64,000 nucleotides of DNA. Origin: Castor canadensis. Its lineage: Eukaryota; Chordata; Mammalia; Rodentia; Castoridae. A program made the translations under genes and the position numbers. Every line of letters starts with the position of its first letter. The stretch's first letter is position 1. Below, one piece after another: positions 37,601 to 47,995 of this stretch. The notes beneath the pieces were generated by a model, which was not told where the DNA came from, searched no databases, and worked only from the letters and a program-made list of their open reading frames with translations. The stretch spans positions 22,892,001 to 22,956,000 of the forward strand of contig NC_133392.1 of the NCBI RefSeq assembly GCF_047511655.1, given 5' to 3'.

Positions 37601-38470
37601 CTGTGTCCCACGGGTTCTGGTAGGTTGTGTTTTCATTTTCATTGACTTCCAGGAACTTTTTAATTTCCTCTTTTATTTCATCAATGATCCATTCTTCATT
37701 AAGTAATGAGTTATTTAGTTTCTAGCTGTTTACATGTTTTTTGTCTTTACTTTTGTTGTTGAGTTCTACTTTTACTGCATTGTGATCAGATAGTATGCAC
37801 GGTATAATTTCTATTTTCTTATATTTGCTGAGGCTTCCTTTGTGCCCTAGGACACGATCTATTTTGGAGAAGGTTCCATGGGGTGCTGAGAAGACTGTAT
37901 ATTGTGTAGAAGTTGGATGAAATGTTCTGTAGACATCAAGTAGGTCCATTTGATCTATTGTATATTTTAGATCTTGGATTTCTTTATTATTTTTTGTTTT
38001 GATGACCTATCTATTGATGATAATGGGGTGTTAAAGTCTGCCAGAACCACTGTGTTGGAGTTAATATATGCTTTTAGGTCTTTCAGGGTATGTTTGATGA
38101 AATTGGGTGTGTTGACATTGGGTGCATACAGGTTGATGATTATTATTTCCTTTTGGTCTATTTCTCCTTTTATTAGTATGGAATGTCCTTCTTTATCTCA
38201 TTTGATCAATGTAGGTTTGAAGTCTACTTTGTCAGAGATAAGTATTGCTACTCCTGCCTGTTTTCGGGGGCCATTGGCTTGGTAAATCTTCTTCCAGCCT
38301 TTCATCCTTAGCCTATGCTTATTTCCGTCAGTGGGATGGGTCTCCTGTAAGCAACAAATTGCTGGATCTTCCTTTTTAATCCATTTCGTCAAGCGGTGCC
38401 TTTTGATGGGTGAATTAAGTCCGTTAACATTAAGTGTTAGTACTGATAGGTATGTGGTGATTCCTGTCAT
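34657..38470 (-). pseudogene. Inner L1 ORF2 (endonuclease-RT), disrupted
   Basis: ORF2 starts at MTGITTYLS (38,470) and ends at TAG (34,657-34,659). The endonuclease region is split over short frames at 38,198-38,470 and 37,722-37,949. The latter retains the GTFSKIDRVLGH and SDHNAVKVEL endonuclease blocks. A 487-codon frame (36,105-37,568) carries the whole RT core, including [27 protein letters not shown] and the catalytic FADDMILYL. The C-terminal part is in another frame at 35,074-35,544. Multiple frameshifts make it a pseudogene, although the RT core itself is unusually well kept. Confidence 0.9.
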
Positions 38471-38569
38471 TTAGTTGTCTTAGTTGTTTGAAGGTTTGAT
38501 TGTGTGTACCTAAGTTGAGGTTACTCTCTACTGTCTTGCTTTTCCTTTTCCTGTGGTTTGGTGCTGCCT

Positions 38570-39709
38570 GTCTTTTCATGGTTAAGTTGGATTTCACTTT
38601 CTGTGTGCAGAATCCCTTGCAGAATCTTTTGTAGTGGAGGCTTTGTTTTAGTTTCTGCTTATCATGGAAGACGTTTTTTGCTCCTTCTATTTTGAATGAT
38701 AGTTTTCCTAGGTAGAGTATCCTGGGGTTGAAGTTATTTTCATTCAATGCCCGGAAGATCTCACCCCACACTCTTCTTGCTTTTAATGTTTCTGTTGAAA
38801 AGTCTGCTGTGATTTTGATGGGTTAACCTTTGTATGTTATTTGTTTTTTCTCTCTTACAGCCTTCAATATTCTTTCCCTAGTTTCTGAACTTGTTGTTTT
38901 AATGATGATACTTTGTGGGGTAGTTCTATTTTGATCTGGTCTATTTGGTGTCCTGGAGGCCTCTTGCATCTGTATGGGAGTATCTTTCTCTAGATTTGGC
39001 AATTTTTCTGTTATTATTTTGTTGAATATACTGTACATTCCCTTCACTTGCATCTCTTCTCCTTCTTTGATGCCCATGGTTCTCAAGTTTGGTCTTTTGA
39101 TGGAGGTGGTGAGTTCTTGCATTTTCTTTTCACAGGTCTTGAGTTGTTTAATTAATAGTTCTTCAGTTTTTCCTTTAATTACCATTTCATCTTCAAGTTC
39201 TGAGATTCTGTCTTCTGTTTGTTCTGTTCTGCTGGATTGGCCTTCCGTTTTGTTTTGCAGTTCTGTTTCGTTCTTTTTTCTGAGGTTTTCCATATCCTGG
39301 GTGGTTTCTTCTTTAATGTTGTCTATTTTTGTCACGAGTCATTTATCTGTTTATTAATCATGTTCTCTCTTTCACTTTGGTGTTTATACAAAGCTTCTAT
39401 GGTTTCCTTTATTTCTTCTTTTGCTTTTTCAAATTCTCTATTTTTGTTGTCTTAGAATTTCTTGAGTGTCTCCTGTACATTTTGGTTGACCATATCCAGT
39501 ATCATCTCTATAAAATTCTCATTGAATACCTGTAGTATGTCTTCTTTTAAATTATTCTTGTGGGCTTCATTGTGTTGTTTGGCATAGTTTATCTTCATTT
39601 TGTTGGAGTCTGTATCTGAGTATCTGTTTTCTTCCTTTCCCTCTGGTTCCTGATCTAATTTTTTGCTGTTGGGAAACTGGTTTCCCTGTTTCTTCTGTCT
39701 TCCCGTCAT
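38570..39709 (-). pseudogene. Inner L1 ORF1, disrupted
   Basis: The frame starts with MTGRQKKQGNQ at 39,709 and encodes the variable N-terminus. It breaks near 39,452 and resumes at 39,335-38,823 with the coiled-coil (EDRISELEDEMV) and RRM/CTD segments (KRPNLRTMGIKEGEE, RTTPQSIIIK). The C-terminal block IFRALNENNFNPRILY is in another frame (38,430-38,771). At least two frameshifts separate the pieces. The 3' limit is approximate because the stop seen in the outer copy is not conserved here. Confidence 0.85.
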
Positions 39710-40444
39710 TGCCCTTGGTGTTGTTACTGTCCCTGTACTGTGTGCTTGTAATAATAACAATGGTGATATTTAGAATGGAAGGGTGAGAGGAGATGGAAAG
39801 CAAAGAAGTTAAAGAAAAAGGAAAAAACAAATAAACAGACAAGTAGGAAAAAACAAAATAAAGAATCAAACAAAAAAGTTTCAAAAATATAAACAGGGAG
39901 CGTTAGTGTACTAATCGACAGTAAGCTGAGCAGGCATTAGAGAGACAGAGAGAGGATTGAAAATAAAAAATAAAAAGAGTAAAGATAAGAATAAAAATAA
40001 AAATAAGTAAACAAAAGAAATATGTATATATATAAAATAAAACCAAACGAAAAGTAGAAAATAAAAAAAAAAACCTCCAAGTTCAAATACAATGAAATTT
40101 CAGTCTTAATAATTTTAGTGTCCGTCTCAGCCTCCAATCCTGGAGATGGTGCCTCAGATGTTATTCTGTAGTTGTCTCATCAAAGGAAATGCATAAAGTA
40201 AAACAAAATTTGTCTTCCCAAGTGATCTGGGCGCGGGCGACTGGCTGCCCAGGGGCCCTCCTGGTTTCTCCATTTAACATGAAGTGGAGATTCTCTGTGC
40301 CGGCTTGAGGTGTGGAGGGGTCAAAGTTTTGCCTCTTCTCAGTGGTTTTGCCTGCAAGGTGTGTCTCCAGCTTCTCTCCAAGATTTCACTATAGGTGGCA
40401 CACTTTCTGCTTCCTCCCTCTAGCCACCATCTTGGAATCCCCTC
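39710..40444 (-). promoter_or_regulatory. 5'UTR/internal promoter of the inner L1
   Basis: This is the region between the ORF1 start and the L1 5' end. The half nearest ORF1 is strikingly A-rich on the + strand (39,780-40,080). The 5'-proximal part (40,200-40,444) is more GC-rich. A YY1-type site (CCATCTTGG on +) lies at 40,427-40,435. Its sequence is unlike the 5'UTR of the outer L1. Confidence 0.75.
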
Positions 40445-40460
40445 TTTTCACAGGTCTTGA
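40444..40460. repeat. Inner L1 target-site duplication, right copy
   Basis: Perfect partner of 34,463-34,479. Removing 34,480-40,460 restores a continuous outer ORF1. Confidence 0.92.
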
Positions 40461-41034
40461 GTTTTTTAACTAATACTTCCTCAGTTTTTCCTTTAATTGC
40501 CATTTCATCTTCAAGTTCTGAGATTCTGTCTTCTGTTTGTTCTATTCTGCTGGAATGACCTTCCATTTTGTTTTATATTTCTATTTCATTCTTTTTTCTG
40601 AGGTTTTCCATATTGTGGGTTACTTCTTTTTTAATAGTGTCAATTTTTGCCTTTAATTCATTTATCTTTCTGTTTATGGTGATCTCACTTTCAATTTGGT
40701 GTTTATTTAGGGATCCTATGATTTCATTTATTTGTTTCTCTGTTTTCTCATATTCTTTATTTTTGTTGTCTTGGAATTTCTGGAGTGCCTCCTATATGTT
40801 TTGGTTGACCAAGTCTAATAACATCTCTATGAAATTCTCATTAATTACTTGTAGGATTTCTTCTTTCAGAATGTTCTTGTAGGCTTCGTTGGGTTCCTTG
40901 GTATAGTTTATCTTTGTTTTGTTGGAGTATGGATCTGGGTGTCCGTTTTCTTCATTTCTCTCTAAATCTTGTACTACTTTATTTTTTGAGAGGAGAATTG
41001 TTTCCATCCCTTTTTCTTCTTTCCATATTTCCAC
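40445..41034 (-). pseudogene. Outer L1 ORF1 N-terminal part
   Basis: The frame 41,034-40,792 encodes the ORF1p N-terminus, with a segment (PNEAYKNILKEEILQVINEN) matching the inner copy's QHNEAHKNNLKEDILQVFNEN. Coiled-coil sequence follows in another frame to 40,445, where the inner L1 cuts it. It joins logically to 34,479. Confidence 0.85.
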
Positions 41035-41467
41035 TAGGTACCATTTCTGTCCCTGGGCTATGTGTAATTTAGTATTAGCTGTGTTATAATATTAATACTA
41101 CAAAACCAAGTGAGAAGAATAGAAAAAGAGATACAGAAGGAAAGCTAAAAGGAAGAGAGAAGAGAGGAAAAGGAAATAAGAAAGGGAGAGATGGTAAGTG
41201 ATTAAACAGCAAACCAGGCAGCCAAACCTTTAAAGAAGGGAAAAAAAATTACCAGTTCTGGAACAGTAGGATTTTTCTGATGTTACTCCTTTAACATCCA
41301 GTCCTGTCTGTGTGTGTCTCTTAAGCAGGTTTGAACCCCTCTAGTGGTGGTGGTCTGAGTGGAAGTCTGGTGGAGCAGTTACCTGGTAAGCCTGTAGAGC
41401 TGGGCCCGGTTCTGCCCCAGGGGCAGGGAACTGGTGTGTCAGGGATTTGGCAGGGCCCAAGGGGTAG

Positions 41468-41670
41468 GGATCCCAGTGGAGTGTGGTTCTGGTCGTTCCA
41501 CATGGAGCTGGGGCACAGTAGGGCCTGAGGGCTGGGGGGTCAAAGGGTGAGGATCTCAGTGTTGCATGGATCCGGTGCAGAGCTGGGGCCCAGTGTGGCC
41601 TGAGTGGCGGGGATCCTGGTGGTGTGTGGCTCTGGCATGGGGATGGGGCCTGGCACAGCCTGAGGGGCAG
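41468..41670 (-). repeat. Monomer-like imperfect tandem units in the outer L1 5'UTR
   Basis: On the + strand, three units start at 41,468 (GGATCCCAGTGG), 41,551 (GGATCTCAGTGT) and 41,611 (GGATCCTGGTGG). Each is followed by a GTGTGG/GCATGG-like block, then AGCTGGGGC(A/C)CAG or GATGGGGCCTGG, then a CCTGAG-type block. Spacing is 83 and 60 bp. This recalls the monomer arrays of murine L1 promoters, but the units are few and diverged. Confidence 0.65.
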
Positions 41671-41918
41671 AGAGCCCAGCATAGCAGAGCAGTGGCTCTG
41701 CAGGTCTACAGGGTGGGGACTTGACAGGCTGAATGTTCTTTTATTAGATTGTGGCATGGAGAAGCCTTCCACAGTCTAAGGGTTTAGAGTGCAGTATTTT
41801 TTGGCTCTCCTTGGTGCTTTGTCTCAGCCAAGTGTGTCTCCAGCGTCTCAGTAGCTTCCCTGGTTCAGGAGCTCACAAGGTCTGTGGCTCTGTCCCAGTT
41901 GCCATCTTGGATCTCCTC

Positions 41919-41936
41919 AATTCCAACATTTTTAGA
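41919..41936. repeat. Outer L1 target-site duplication, right copy
   Basis: The partner of 30,668-30,685. It starts directly after the L1 5' terminus at 41,918, which supports a single insertion event spanning about 11.2 kb today (including the inner L1). Confidence 0.85.
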
Positions 41937-42480
41937 AACAAGATATTGCCAAAGGAACTGGGAAAACTAATCAGGGGGATTCACATCAGATTTCAAGATT
42001 TGTTGTAATGCCAAAGTAATTAAGATGTGTTTGAGGAAAAAACACAAGAAGTGTTTGGGACTGAAGATGTAGCTAAGTGGTAGAGTGCTTGCCTAGCAGG
42101 TGGAAGGTACTGGATTTGATCTCTACCACCACAAAAACCAAACAAAACCAAAAGTGTTTAATCAGCACAAAGTTTACCAAACTGATCAATTGAGGATAGA
42201 AAACTTAGAAATAGACACACAACACAGTCACCTTATTTACAATAAACCTGCCATGGCAATGGAATGGGAAAAGGATGGTGTTTGTAACAAGCAATGTTGG
42301 GTTACGTAGTATCTGTATCATACAATACAAACCTTCAATTTCATGCTACATACCCAAAAAGGAATTCTGGATGACATATAGGCATAAAAATAACTAAAAG
42401 AATATAGCTTTAAAAATTAATATACCTGATATAGGAAAAGATTTCTTAAAACAGAAAATAAAAATTAGCCATAAAGAAAG
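41937..42480 (+). mobile_element. Old L1 ORF2, right part, carrying an ID-like SINE
   Basis: Continuation of the + strand L1 ending at 30,667. The segment at 42,195-42,300 resembles the L1 ORF2 stretch encoding a D-x-HSHLIYNK...WEKD...NK-CW pattern. A small SINE at 42,057-42,151 interrupts it. Confidence 0.7.
42057..42151 (+). mobile_element. ID-like SINE with short target-site duplication
   Basis: A tRNA-like A box (TAGCTAAGTGGTAGAGTGC) and B-box-like GGATTTGATCTC, followed by an A-rich tail. It is flanked by AAGTGTTT at 42,049-42,056 and 42,152-42,159. It sits inside old L1 sequence. Confidence 0.85.
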
Positions 42481-42529
42481 GGTTTGAGGTAACTGTCAAC
42501 TTGGATTATGTAATGTTAAGAATCTCTTT

Positions 42530-42652
42530 TACTTTTTAGCCTTCATTGTATGTATTTAAGATGTACAAAATGCTTTGATATACATAGTTAAGTGGTTACT
42601 ACATTCAAGTAAATGAATATACCCCTCACCTTTGAAATGTTACACATGTACA

Positions 42653-42691
<39 letters not shown>

Positions 42692-42860
42692 TGCTTAGGA
42701 CACTTAAAATCTATTCTCATAGCAGATTGCCAGAATATAATACAACAGTATTAACTACAGTCCTCATGCAGTGTTTTAGAACTCTAGACTTATTTATCCT
42801 ACATTACTATAACTTTGTGCCCTTTGACCTACTTCTCCCCATGTAACACCCCATGCCAGT
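42530..42860 (-). mobile_element. Old L1 3'UTR (L1MA/L1MB-like) with an internal TG repeat
   Basis: Reverse L1 3'UTR landmarks: GCTTTGATATACATAGTTAAG, CACTTAAAATCTATTCTC, TATTAACTACAGTCCTCATGC and CCCTTTGACCTACTTCTCCCC. The (TG)n at 42,661-42,689 is at the place where such 3'UTRs commonly carry one. Confidence 0.8.
42661..42689 (+). repeat. (TG)n microsatellite
   Basis: About 14 TG units within an L1 3'UTR. Confidence 0.95.
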
Positions 42861-43037
42861 AGATACAAGAGTATAAACTGAAATAAGTTCAAGAAGTAAA
42901 CATTTAATTTACAGTTATAGAAGTCTGAATTATTATCATTATTACTGGGGTGGATGCACATGAATTTTATTGTCTGGCAAGGTACCTGCTGGGTTGCTGA
43001 AAGAAATTTCTATCTTCATTTTCGCATGTGTGTGTAT

Positions 43038-43040
<3 letters not shown>

Positions 43041-43090
<50 letters not shown>
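43041..43090 (+). repeat. (TG)25 microsatellite
   Basis: Uninterrupted TG run of about 25 units, preceded by a shorter imperfect TG stretch. Its translation gives artefactual Val-Cys or Thr-His repeats. Confidence 0.97.
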
Positions 43091-43092
<2 letters not shown>

Positions 43093-43447
43093 GTATAAAA
43101 ATAAAATCACGAAGCAAATATATTGTTAAGATTTTGACAGTTTTGTGGATATAGATTAATTTCAATTGAATTTTTAAAATATTTTCATTGCTGACAAGCA
43201 TGGTCTATGTTGTAGGGCAGGGGTTCTCTGACAAAGCTTTAGCTAATATCGATAATTTGGAAGACATGAGCACTCTCAGTTAGTGATGGTTTGCCTTAAA
43301 TTGCTTTATTCATGGATTCAACTTTTCTCTTTGATGTAAATTTAGCTTCATGTGACATCTGTGGTGGGTGTCTATGATTCATACTAGTGCTGAATATCTG
43401 ACCATATTAAGAAAGGCTATCAAAAATGTAAGAATGTTAGCTTTGCC

Positions 43448-43625
43448 GTTTTCATTCAACAAACACTTACTGAAGGTTTTCTCTATGCCTGCAATGAGTT
43501 ATGAACTGAGGCTAGGAGACAGATATATGACATTACACCTAACCTACAGGAGTTTGCAGATGGATGAGTAAGACATAAAATAATAGAACTGCAATGCAAT
43601 AGGTACCTAGTGCTAAGAGAACATA
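43448..43625 (+). mobile_element. Ancient mammalian repeat (L2/MIR class)
   Basis: CATTCAACAAACACTTACTGAAGG, CTGAGGCTAGGAGACAGATATATG and ACAGGAGTTTGCAGATGG follow the same ancient repeat layout. Confidence 0.5.
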
Positions 43626-44115
43626 GGAAAGAGATAATGTTTACATATTAGCCTTGGTAAAGAAATATAGCACCAACTATTGCATTTAAAGATAACCTCT
43701 ATAATTATAACTAATATTCTATGAATAAATTCCAAATGTTCCCACATATCATGCCATGATCTAGGTGATGATGTCACAGGACATGATAAGTAGAGGGATC
43801 AAGAAATAAGTTACATTGAAGAAGGGCCGGTAGAGTCGAGGAGGCCATGGATTCAGGGTTAAATCCATGTTCAGAAGACATCAAGGAAGTAAAAATAGGT
43901 AATGTAAATCTAAATAGGTAAGGGGTATCAAAATTTAGAAATATCTGTGAGTTGGTCTAGCAGATAGAGAAATATAATAAAAGGTTTTGACCTAAGGCCT
44001 CTGCAAAGTCTAGCATTTGGATAGCAGGTATATGGTACCAGCTTAATAATGAACCAATTGCCATTTTACACAGAGCTTGTTACACTACCTCTGTTGGGTC
44101 CACAGCTGATTTTTC

Positions 44116-44201
44116 TATTTTTTTTGCAGGACTGGGGTTTGAATTTAGGGCCTCACACTTGCTAGGCAGGTGCTCTACCACTTAAGCCACTCGTGCAGCT
44201 C
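44116..44201 (-). mobile_element. ID-like SINE, reverse, with 15-bp duplication
   Basis: GCAGGACTGGGGTTTGAATT, GCTAGGCAGGTGCTCTACCAC. Flanks at 44,101-44,115 and 44,202-44,216 match at 12 of 15 positions. Confidence 0.85.
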
Positions 44202-44839
44202 CATAGCTGGCTTTTCAAAATGAACATACCTCAGCTAACAATATGATTCATATAGGCATATCTGATGATATAACTGAGCAGGTAAATGTAGCTTAGCACA
44301 TCCTAATAACTTTTTCTTCATGGCAAACAATCATGGATTTGCATCCATGAATGTATCTAAACATATTCATGTTTTTAGACCCTGTAATGTGCCCACAGGA
44401 CAAATTGCATATGTTCCATGATGTATTAAATAAAGGATTCCCCTTGACCTTTTCTAAAGTTGATTTTTCAAACCACAGAGAATAATTCAAGGACATAGTC
44501 AAAGGCTTTGTCTGTTGACCTCTGGGAAGCTTTGAGGTTCAGATTCTCTGTTGCAGAAGTTCACATAGAAGACAGTTGTGGCAAGAAATAACAAGGCAGT
44601 AATTTTTCTTACCCTTTCAATTTACTTCCAAAACAAAACCTCTCAGTTTCACCATCTCTTCTCTACTTTTTGTATATTCAGGAATATGGAAGTCTTTACA
44701 GGTTTTCTTTCTAGCAGAAAATAAAATGATTTTGGAAAATTTGAATGGGTTTTAAATTTTTTGTCTTTTAGAGAAGAATGCTGAAAACATATGATGAATG
44801 TCAAATTAAAGTTGCTATTTGACATGTGAAATAACTTTA

Positions 44840-44995
44840 AAAACAGTTAGCATGCACTGAGTAATTATTTGGTGCCATATAAAGAAACCTTAGTGTGAAA
44901 GTAATATAACTTCCATTGTATAGATTAGAAAATCTCAGATCAGAGATTCTGAAATCAAGGGATTATGTGCAGTTAGTAAGCAAAACCCAGTAGAT
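44840..44995 (+). mobile_element. MIR-like relic
   Basis: GCATGCACTGAGTAATTATTTGGTGCC, ATTGTATAGATTAGAAAATC and a decayed AGTTAGTAAGC end fit MIR, forward. Confidence 0.5.
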
Positions 44996-46384
44996 TCAAA
45001 GGGATGATATTAACTTCAAAGTTTAGGATTTTAAGCCCTACATGGTAGTGCTTCTAAGTACTAGGAGCTGACAGATACAATAAACTTTATGCCTTTTATC
45101 ACCTCTCTTCTCTTCTCCAGTGTCCCTACCTCTGAGCCACTACCAAAGATTGACATGCTGTTGAGGATATTTAGAGTTGGAGGCTGTAGCACTTCTGTCC
45201 CTTGTCCAGATTAAACAGAGAAATAGGAAGCAGCACAAAGTAGTTCATGTCTGCTCAATTGTTCTACCTATTTTTTTTCCCCTACCTTTTCTTTGCAAGA
45301 TACTCCTGTGATCTCAAGGAGAAGTCCTCAAAACTTTGCTCTTCATTGGATCCTATACATTTTGTAGAGTAATATTCTTGTTGGGATATTTTGCCTAAGA
45401 AATCTATTGAATTGGTAGCAGAATTACCTCCATTCTTCTTTGGATCTGTTCTTTGTTTAAAAAAAAAAGGTATGTGTGTGTGTGTGCAAAATTAAAAGAC
45501 TTGTCCTTGTGAGATGGAAGCTTTGGTTATGCTCTCATTGGCCCTTAAAGGATTTGAGTAGCTTCCTGTTTCTTTTACCTCCTCTCCCCCAGTCAACATT
45601 TCCAAAGAAACCAGAGGAAATGTAGTCTCAACTTTTGATATTTGACTTTATTTATTCTTATTTTTACTTTTAAGGAAGTTAGACTAGAAACAGTATTAAG
45701 AAGTTGGTTTTGTGATTTACAACATCAAAGCCTTTTTATGTAGGTTTTATACACTACAGAAGGACAGGAGAAAAAAAGAGTAAGCATTACTTTTTACAGT
45801 TTTTAGTTCGTTTTCATACTATAACAAAGCTATGTTAATGCATTCTAAGATTTTTTAGTGAAGGTATTTTTTTAAATCTAATAAAAACCAGCTCTAAATA
45901 ACTTCCTTAGTCATAGTGAAAATTTTATCTGTTTCACACTCACATGTATAAATATTTAAATGGGAAAATACACATGTAAGAGTACACAAAGTGACAGTGA
46001 CATTATTTCATGCCTTACTTTTTGTTTTAATTATAAAAAACATCCTTTGAAACCTGAAATAATTGTGTAAACAATACATAATAGCCAAATAAAAATAATG
46101 TAGAAATTTAATTCATGAATATATAAATTGGAGACAGAATAAGACTGAGGGAGAAAAGAATAACAAAATTATGTTGTACATTTTGTCTCTAACTCCATGA
46201 CCTTGGATAAATGTCTATTTATTTTGTTAGATGCAGGCAAAAACTGCCCCCTACCTATCTTTCAGAGCTCCTGCAAGATTTATTAAACTACAAGAAGGAA
46301 AAAACATCTAAAACAAAAAAGTAGTTTAGAGATCTAGTGAAATAGAAGTTACTTAAATACAGGGCAGTATCATTATCTCCAAGA

Positions 46385-46500
46385 GGTATACAAAGTTGAA
46401 TTAACTTTCATAACATCCTATAAGTCAAGCAGATAATCTAAGCCCTATTTTTACAGATAAGACAGCTTAAATTCTTCTGCAAAAGCCACTTAGATTGGGA
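46385..46500 (+). mobile_element. MIR-like relic
   Basis: ACTTTCATAACATCCTATAAG and TTTTTACAGATAAGACAGC correspond to the MIR core region. Confidence 0.5.
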
Positions 46501-47139
46501 ACGTGAGAAGAGAAACAATGACTCATTTCAAGTTAAGGCCAGTATTTGTTGATACCCGAAAATATTTTAAAGGGCAATTAAAAAGATCTCATCATTCCCT
46601 TGGCAGGCAATGGGAATAGCCTGCATATTATTCTCTCTAGTTTTCTTTCTGTGGTTCTTCATGAAATTGATCTGAAATGCAAGACCCCTGTCCCAATAGT
46701 ATCCAAGGGGAGCCAAGTCTTCAGAGCTATTAAAAAACATTGTTCTAATGATGAAGCATATAATGTGATTTAGTGCAAGCTGAAGCCAAAGTATACATCA
46801 GAAATGGAAAAACCTAGGAGAGGGAAAGAAAGAAAACCAGTAAGAGTTAACCTGTAACTCCTGCAGTGAGATCACTGAATATTCCACTCTCTTTAGCATT
46901 ACTCACCACATACACCAAATAAAAGCAATTGGAAATAGAGTATGTGTACATATTTCCCCTCGCAAGCAAACTCGTTTACTTGTTTCCAACATTGCTTGTA
47001 CAAATTAATAAAAGAACTCAAAATGCTAAATTCAGCCATAGTAAGTCACCAGCAAGTGTTATATGTTATAATTTGAAATTTCAGTAGAAAGAGCATTGCA
47101 TAAAGTTAAGAACATATTAGGAAGAACAAATTTCTAAGT

Positions 47140-47240
47140 AGAAGTCTTGCCTCTTGCACTAAATTGCAGACCCTGGGTAGTTGCTTAACATAATCTGTAA
47201 AGTGGGGGAAATGATAATATTTGGCTGATATCAACACTAT
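47140..47240 (-). mobile_element. MIR-like relic, reverse
   Basis: GGTAGTTGCTTAACATAATCTGTAAAGTGGGGGAAATGATAATA is the reverse MIR core. Confidence 0.55.
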
Positions 47241-47379
47241 ACAAAAACCATCAGTACATTTAAAAACTGTGACATACATTCTCACACACAATACACATCT
47301 GATTTACAGTGTTAGCTGCTAGGAGTAGTATACAGGTATTCTTGCTACAAGGCTGTGACTCAGCCAGTCAGCCATTTTT

Positions 47380-47617
47380 ATTGAGCAATTAATGAGCTAG
47401 GCACTGAGGAGACACTGGGGAAATAGCAAATTAATAATGATGACATAGTCCTTATTTACATGTAGATTTGGGGAGAAGTTATTAACAAAAAAGCAGATGA
47501 AATATAGTAATTGAAAGCTGTAGATATTACTAAGAAAGAAGCAGTAGGAGAGTGACACAGAAAAATGTGAAAGGAATTTCTTGTTCAGGTAGAGAGTTGG
47601 GTAAAGTCTCTTTAATA
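47380..47617 (+). mobile_element. Ancient mammalian repeat (L2/MIR class), left part
   Basis: TTGAGCAATTAATGAGCTAGGCACTGAGGAGACACTGGGG is the well-known GTGCCAGGCACTG-type ancient repeat. A short L1 fragment splits it, and it continues at 47,726. Confidence 0.5.
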
Positions 47618-47725
47618 TTTTTTTTTAATTTTTATTATTCATTTATTCACATGTGCATACATTGTTTGGTCATTTCTCCCCCCTGCCCCCTTTTTCCACC
47701 CTCTTCCCCCTTACCTTCCCCATGT
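47618..47725 (-). mobile_element. Very short L1 3'UTR fragment
   Basis: Begins with a T-rich run, then ATTCACATGTGCATACATTG and CATTTCTCCCCCC, the same 3'UTR end as at 30,720 and 18,670. It is 5'-truncated after about 100 nt and inserted in an ancient repeat. Confidence 0.85.
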
Positions 47726-47995
47726 GTTCTTAAAGTGAGTGTCTCAAAGAAGAGTAGTCAGCCATGTGAAGCCAATGTGGTGGTGGGCATTCCAGGCAGG
47801 ATAAATGACATGTGCAAAGGTTGCAATCTAGAGAAAACTAGGTACATTGGAAGAAGAGGTAGCTCTGGACAACTGAAACATATGGATGAGGAAAGAGAAT
47901 ACTGTAAAATGTTACTGAGAAATAGCCACTTAATAGGGCATGCCATGGAGTTAGCCTATTATTCTGTTTGCAATGGTAAATTGATGAAGGGTATT
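47726..47995 (+). mobile_element. Ancient mammalian repeat (L2/MIR class), right part
   Basis: GGGCATTCCAGGCAGGATAAATGACATGTGCAAAGG is the characteristic downstream motif of the same kind of ancient repeat. Open frames here (47,552-48,004 and 47,758-47,946) have no gene support. Confidence 0.5.

Larger units (their letters stand above)
34480..40444 (-). mobile_element. Inner L1, 5'-complete but 3'-truncated, nested in the outer L1
   Basis: On the - strand this copy begins at 40,443/40,444 with GAGGGGATTCCAAGATGG, an L1 5' end carrying a YY1-type CCAAGATGG box 8 nt from the terminus. It then has a 5'UTR, ORF1, ORF2 and only about 177 nt of 3'UTR, ending at 34,480 without a poly(A) tract. It sits between perfect copies of a 16-17 bp sequence of the outer L1 ORF1 (34,463-34,479 and 40,444-40,460), the mark of target-primed insertion. 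ORFs are broken in several places. It is younger than the L1 it interrupts. Confidence 0.92.
40445..41918 (-). mobile_element. Outer L1, 5' half (ORF1 N-terminus and 5'UTR)
   Basis: This is the missing 5' part of the L1 that resumes at 34,479. ORF1 opens near 41,034 (MEIWKEEKGME) and runs in pieces to 40,445. Upstream is a GC-rich 5'UTR that ends at 41,918 with GAGGAGATCCAAGATGG. It again has the YY1-type box (41,902-41,910 on +) 8 nt from the terminus, so the element was 5'-complete when inserted. The 18-bp outer target-site duplication starts at 41,919. Confidence 0.9.
42861..47379. other. Mostly unassigned, low in young repeats
   Basis: Holds the (TG)25 run, one ID-like SINE and MIR/L2-class relics listed separately. 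The remainder (for example 44.2-44.8, 45.0-46.4 and 46.5-47.1 kb) appears unique. Confidence 0.5.

Noticed and set aside
34480..41918. Tandem L1 array formed by unequal recombination instead of nesting
   Set aside because: Outer ORF1 is cut and resumes with exactly 16-17 duplicated bases, and both flanks of the outer element carry a separate 18-bp duplication. That fits insertion better than recombination.
43041..43090. Regular short-period repeats as possible CRISPR or regulatory arrays
   Set aside because: They are plain dinucleotide microsatellites with no spacers, in a mammalian genome.
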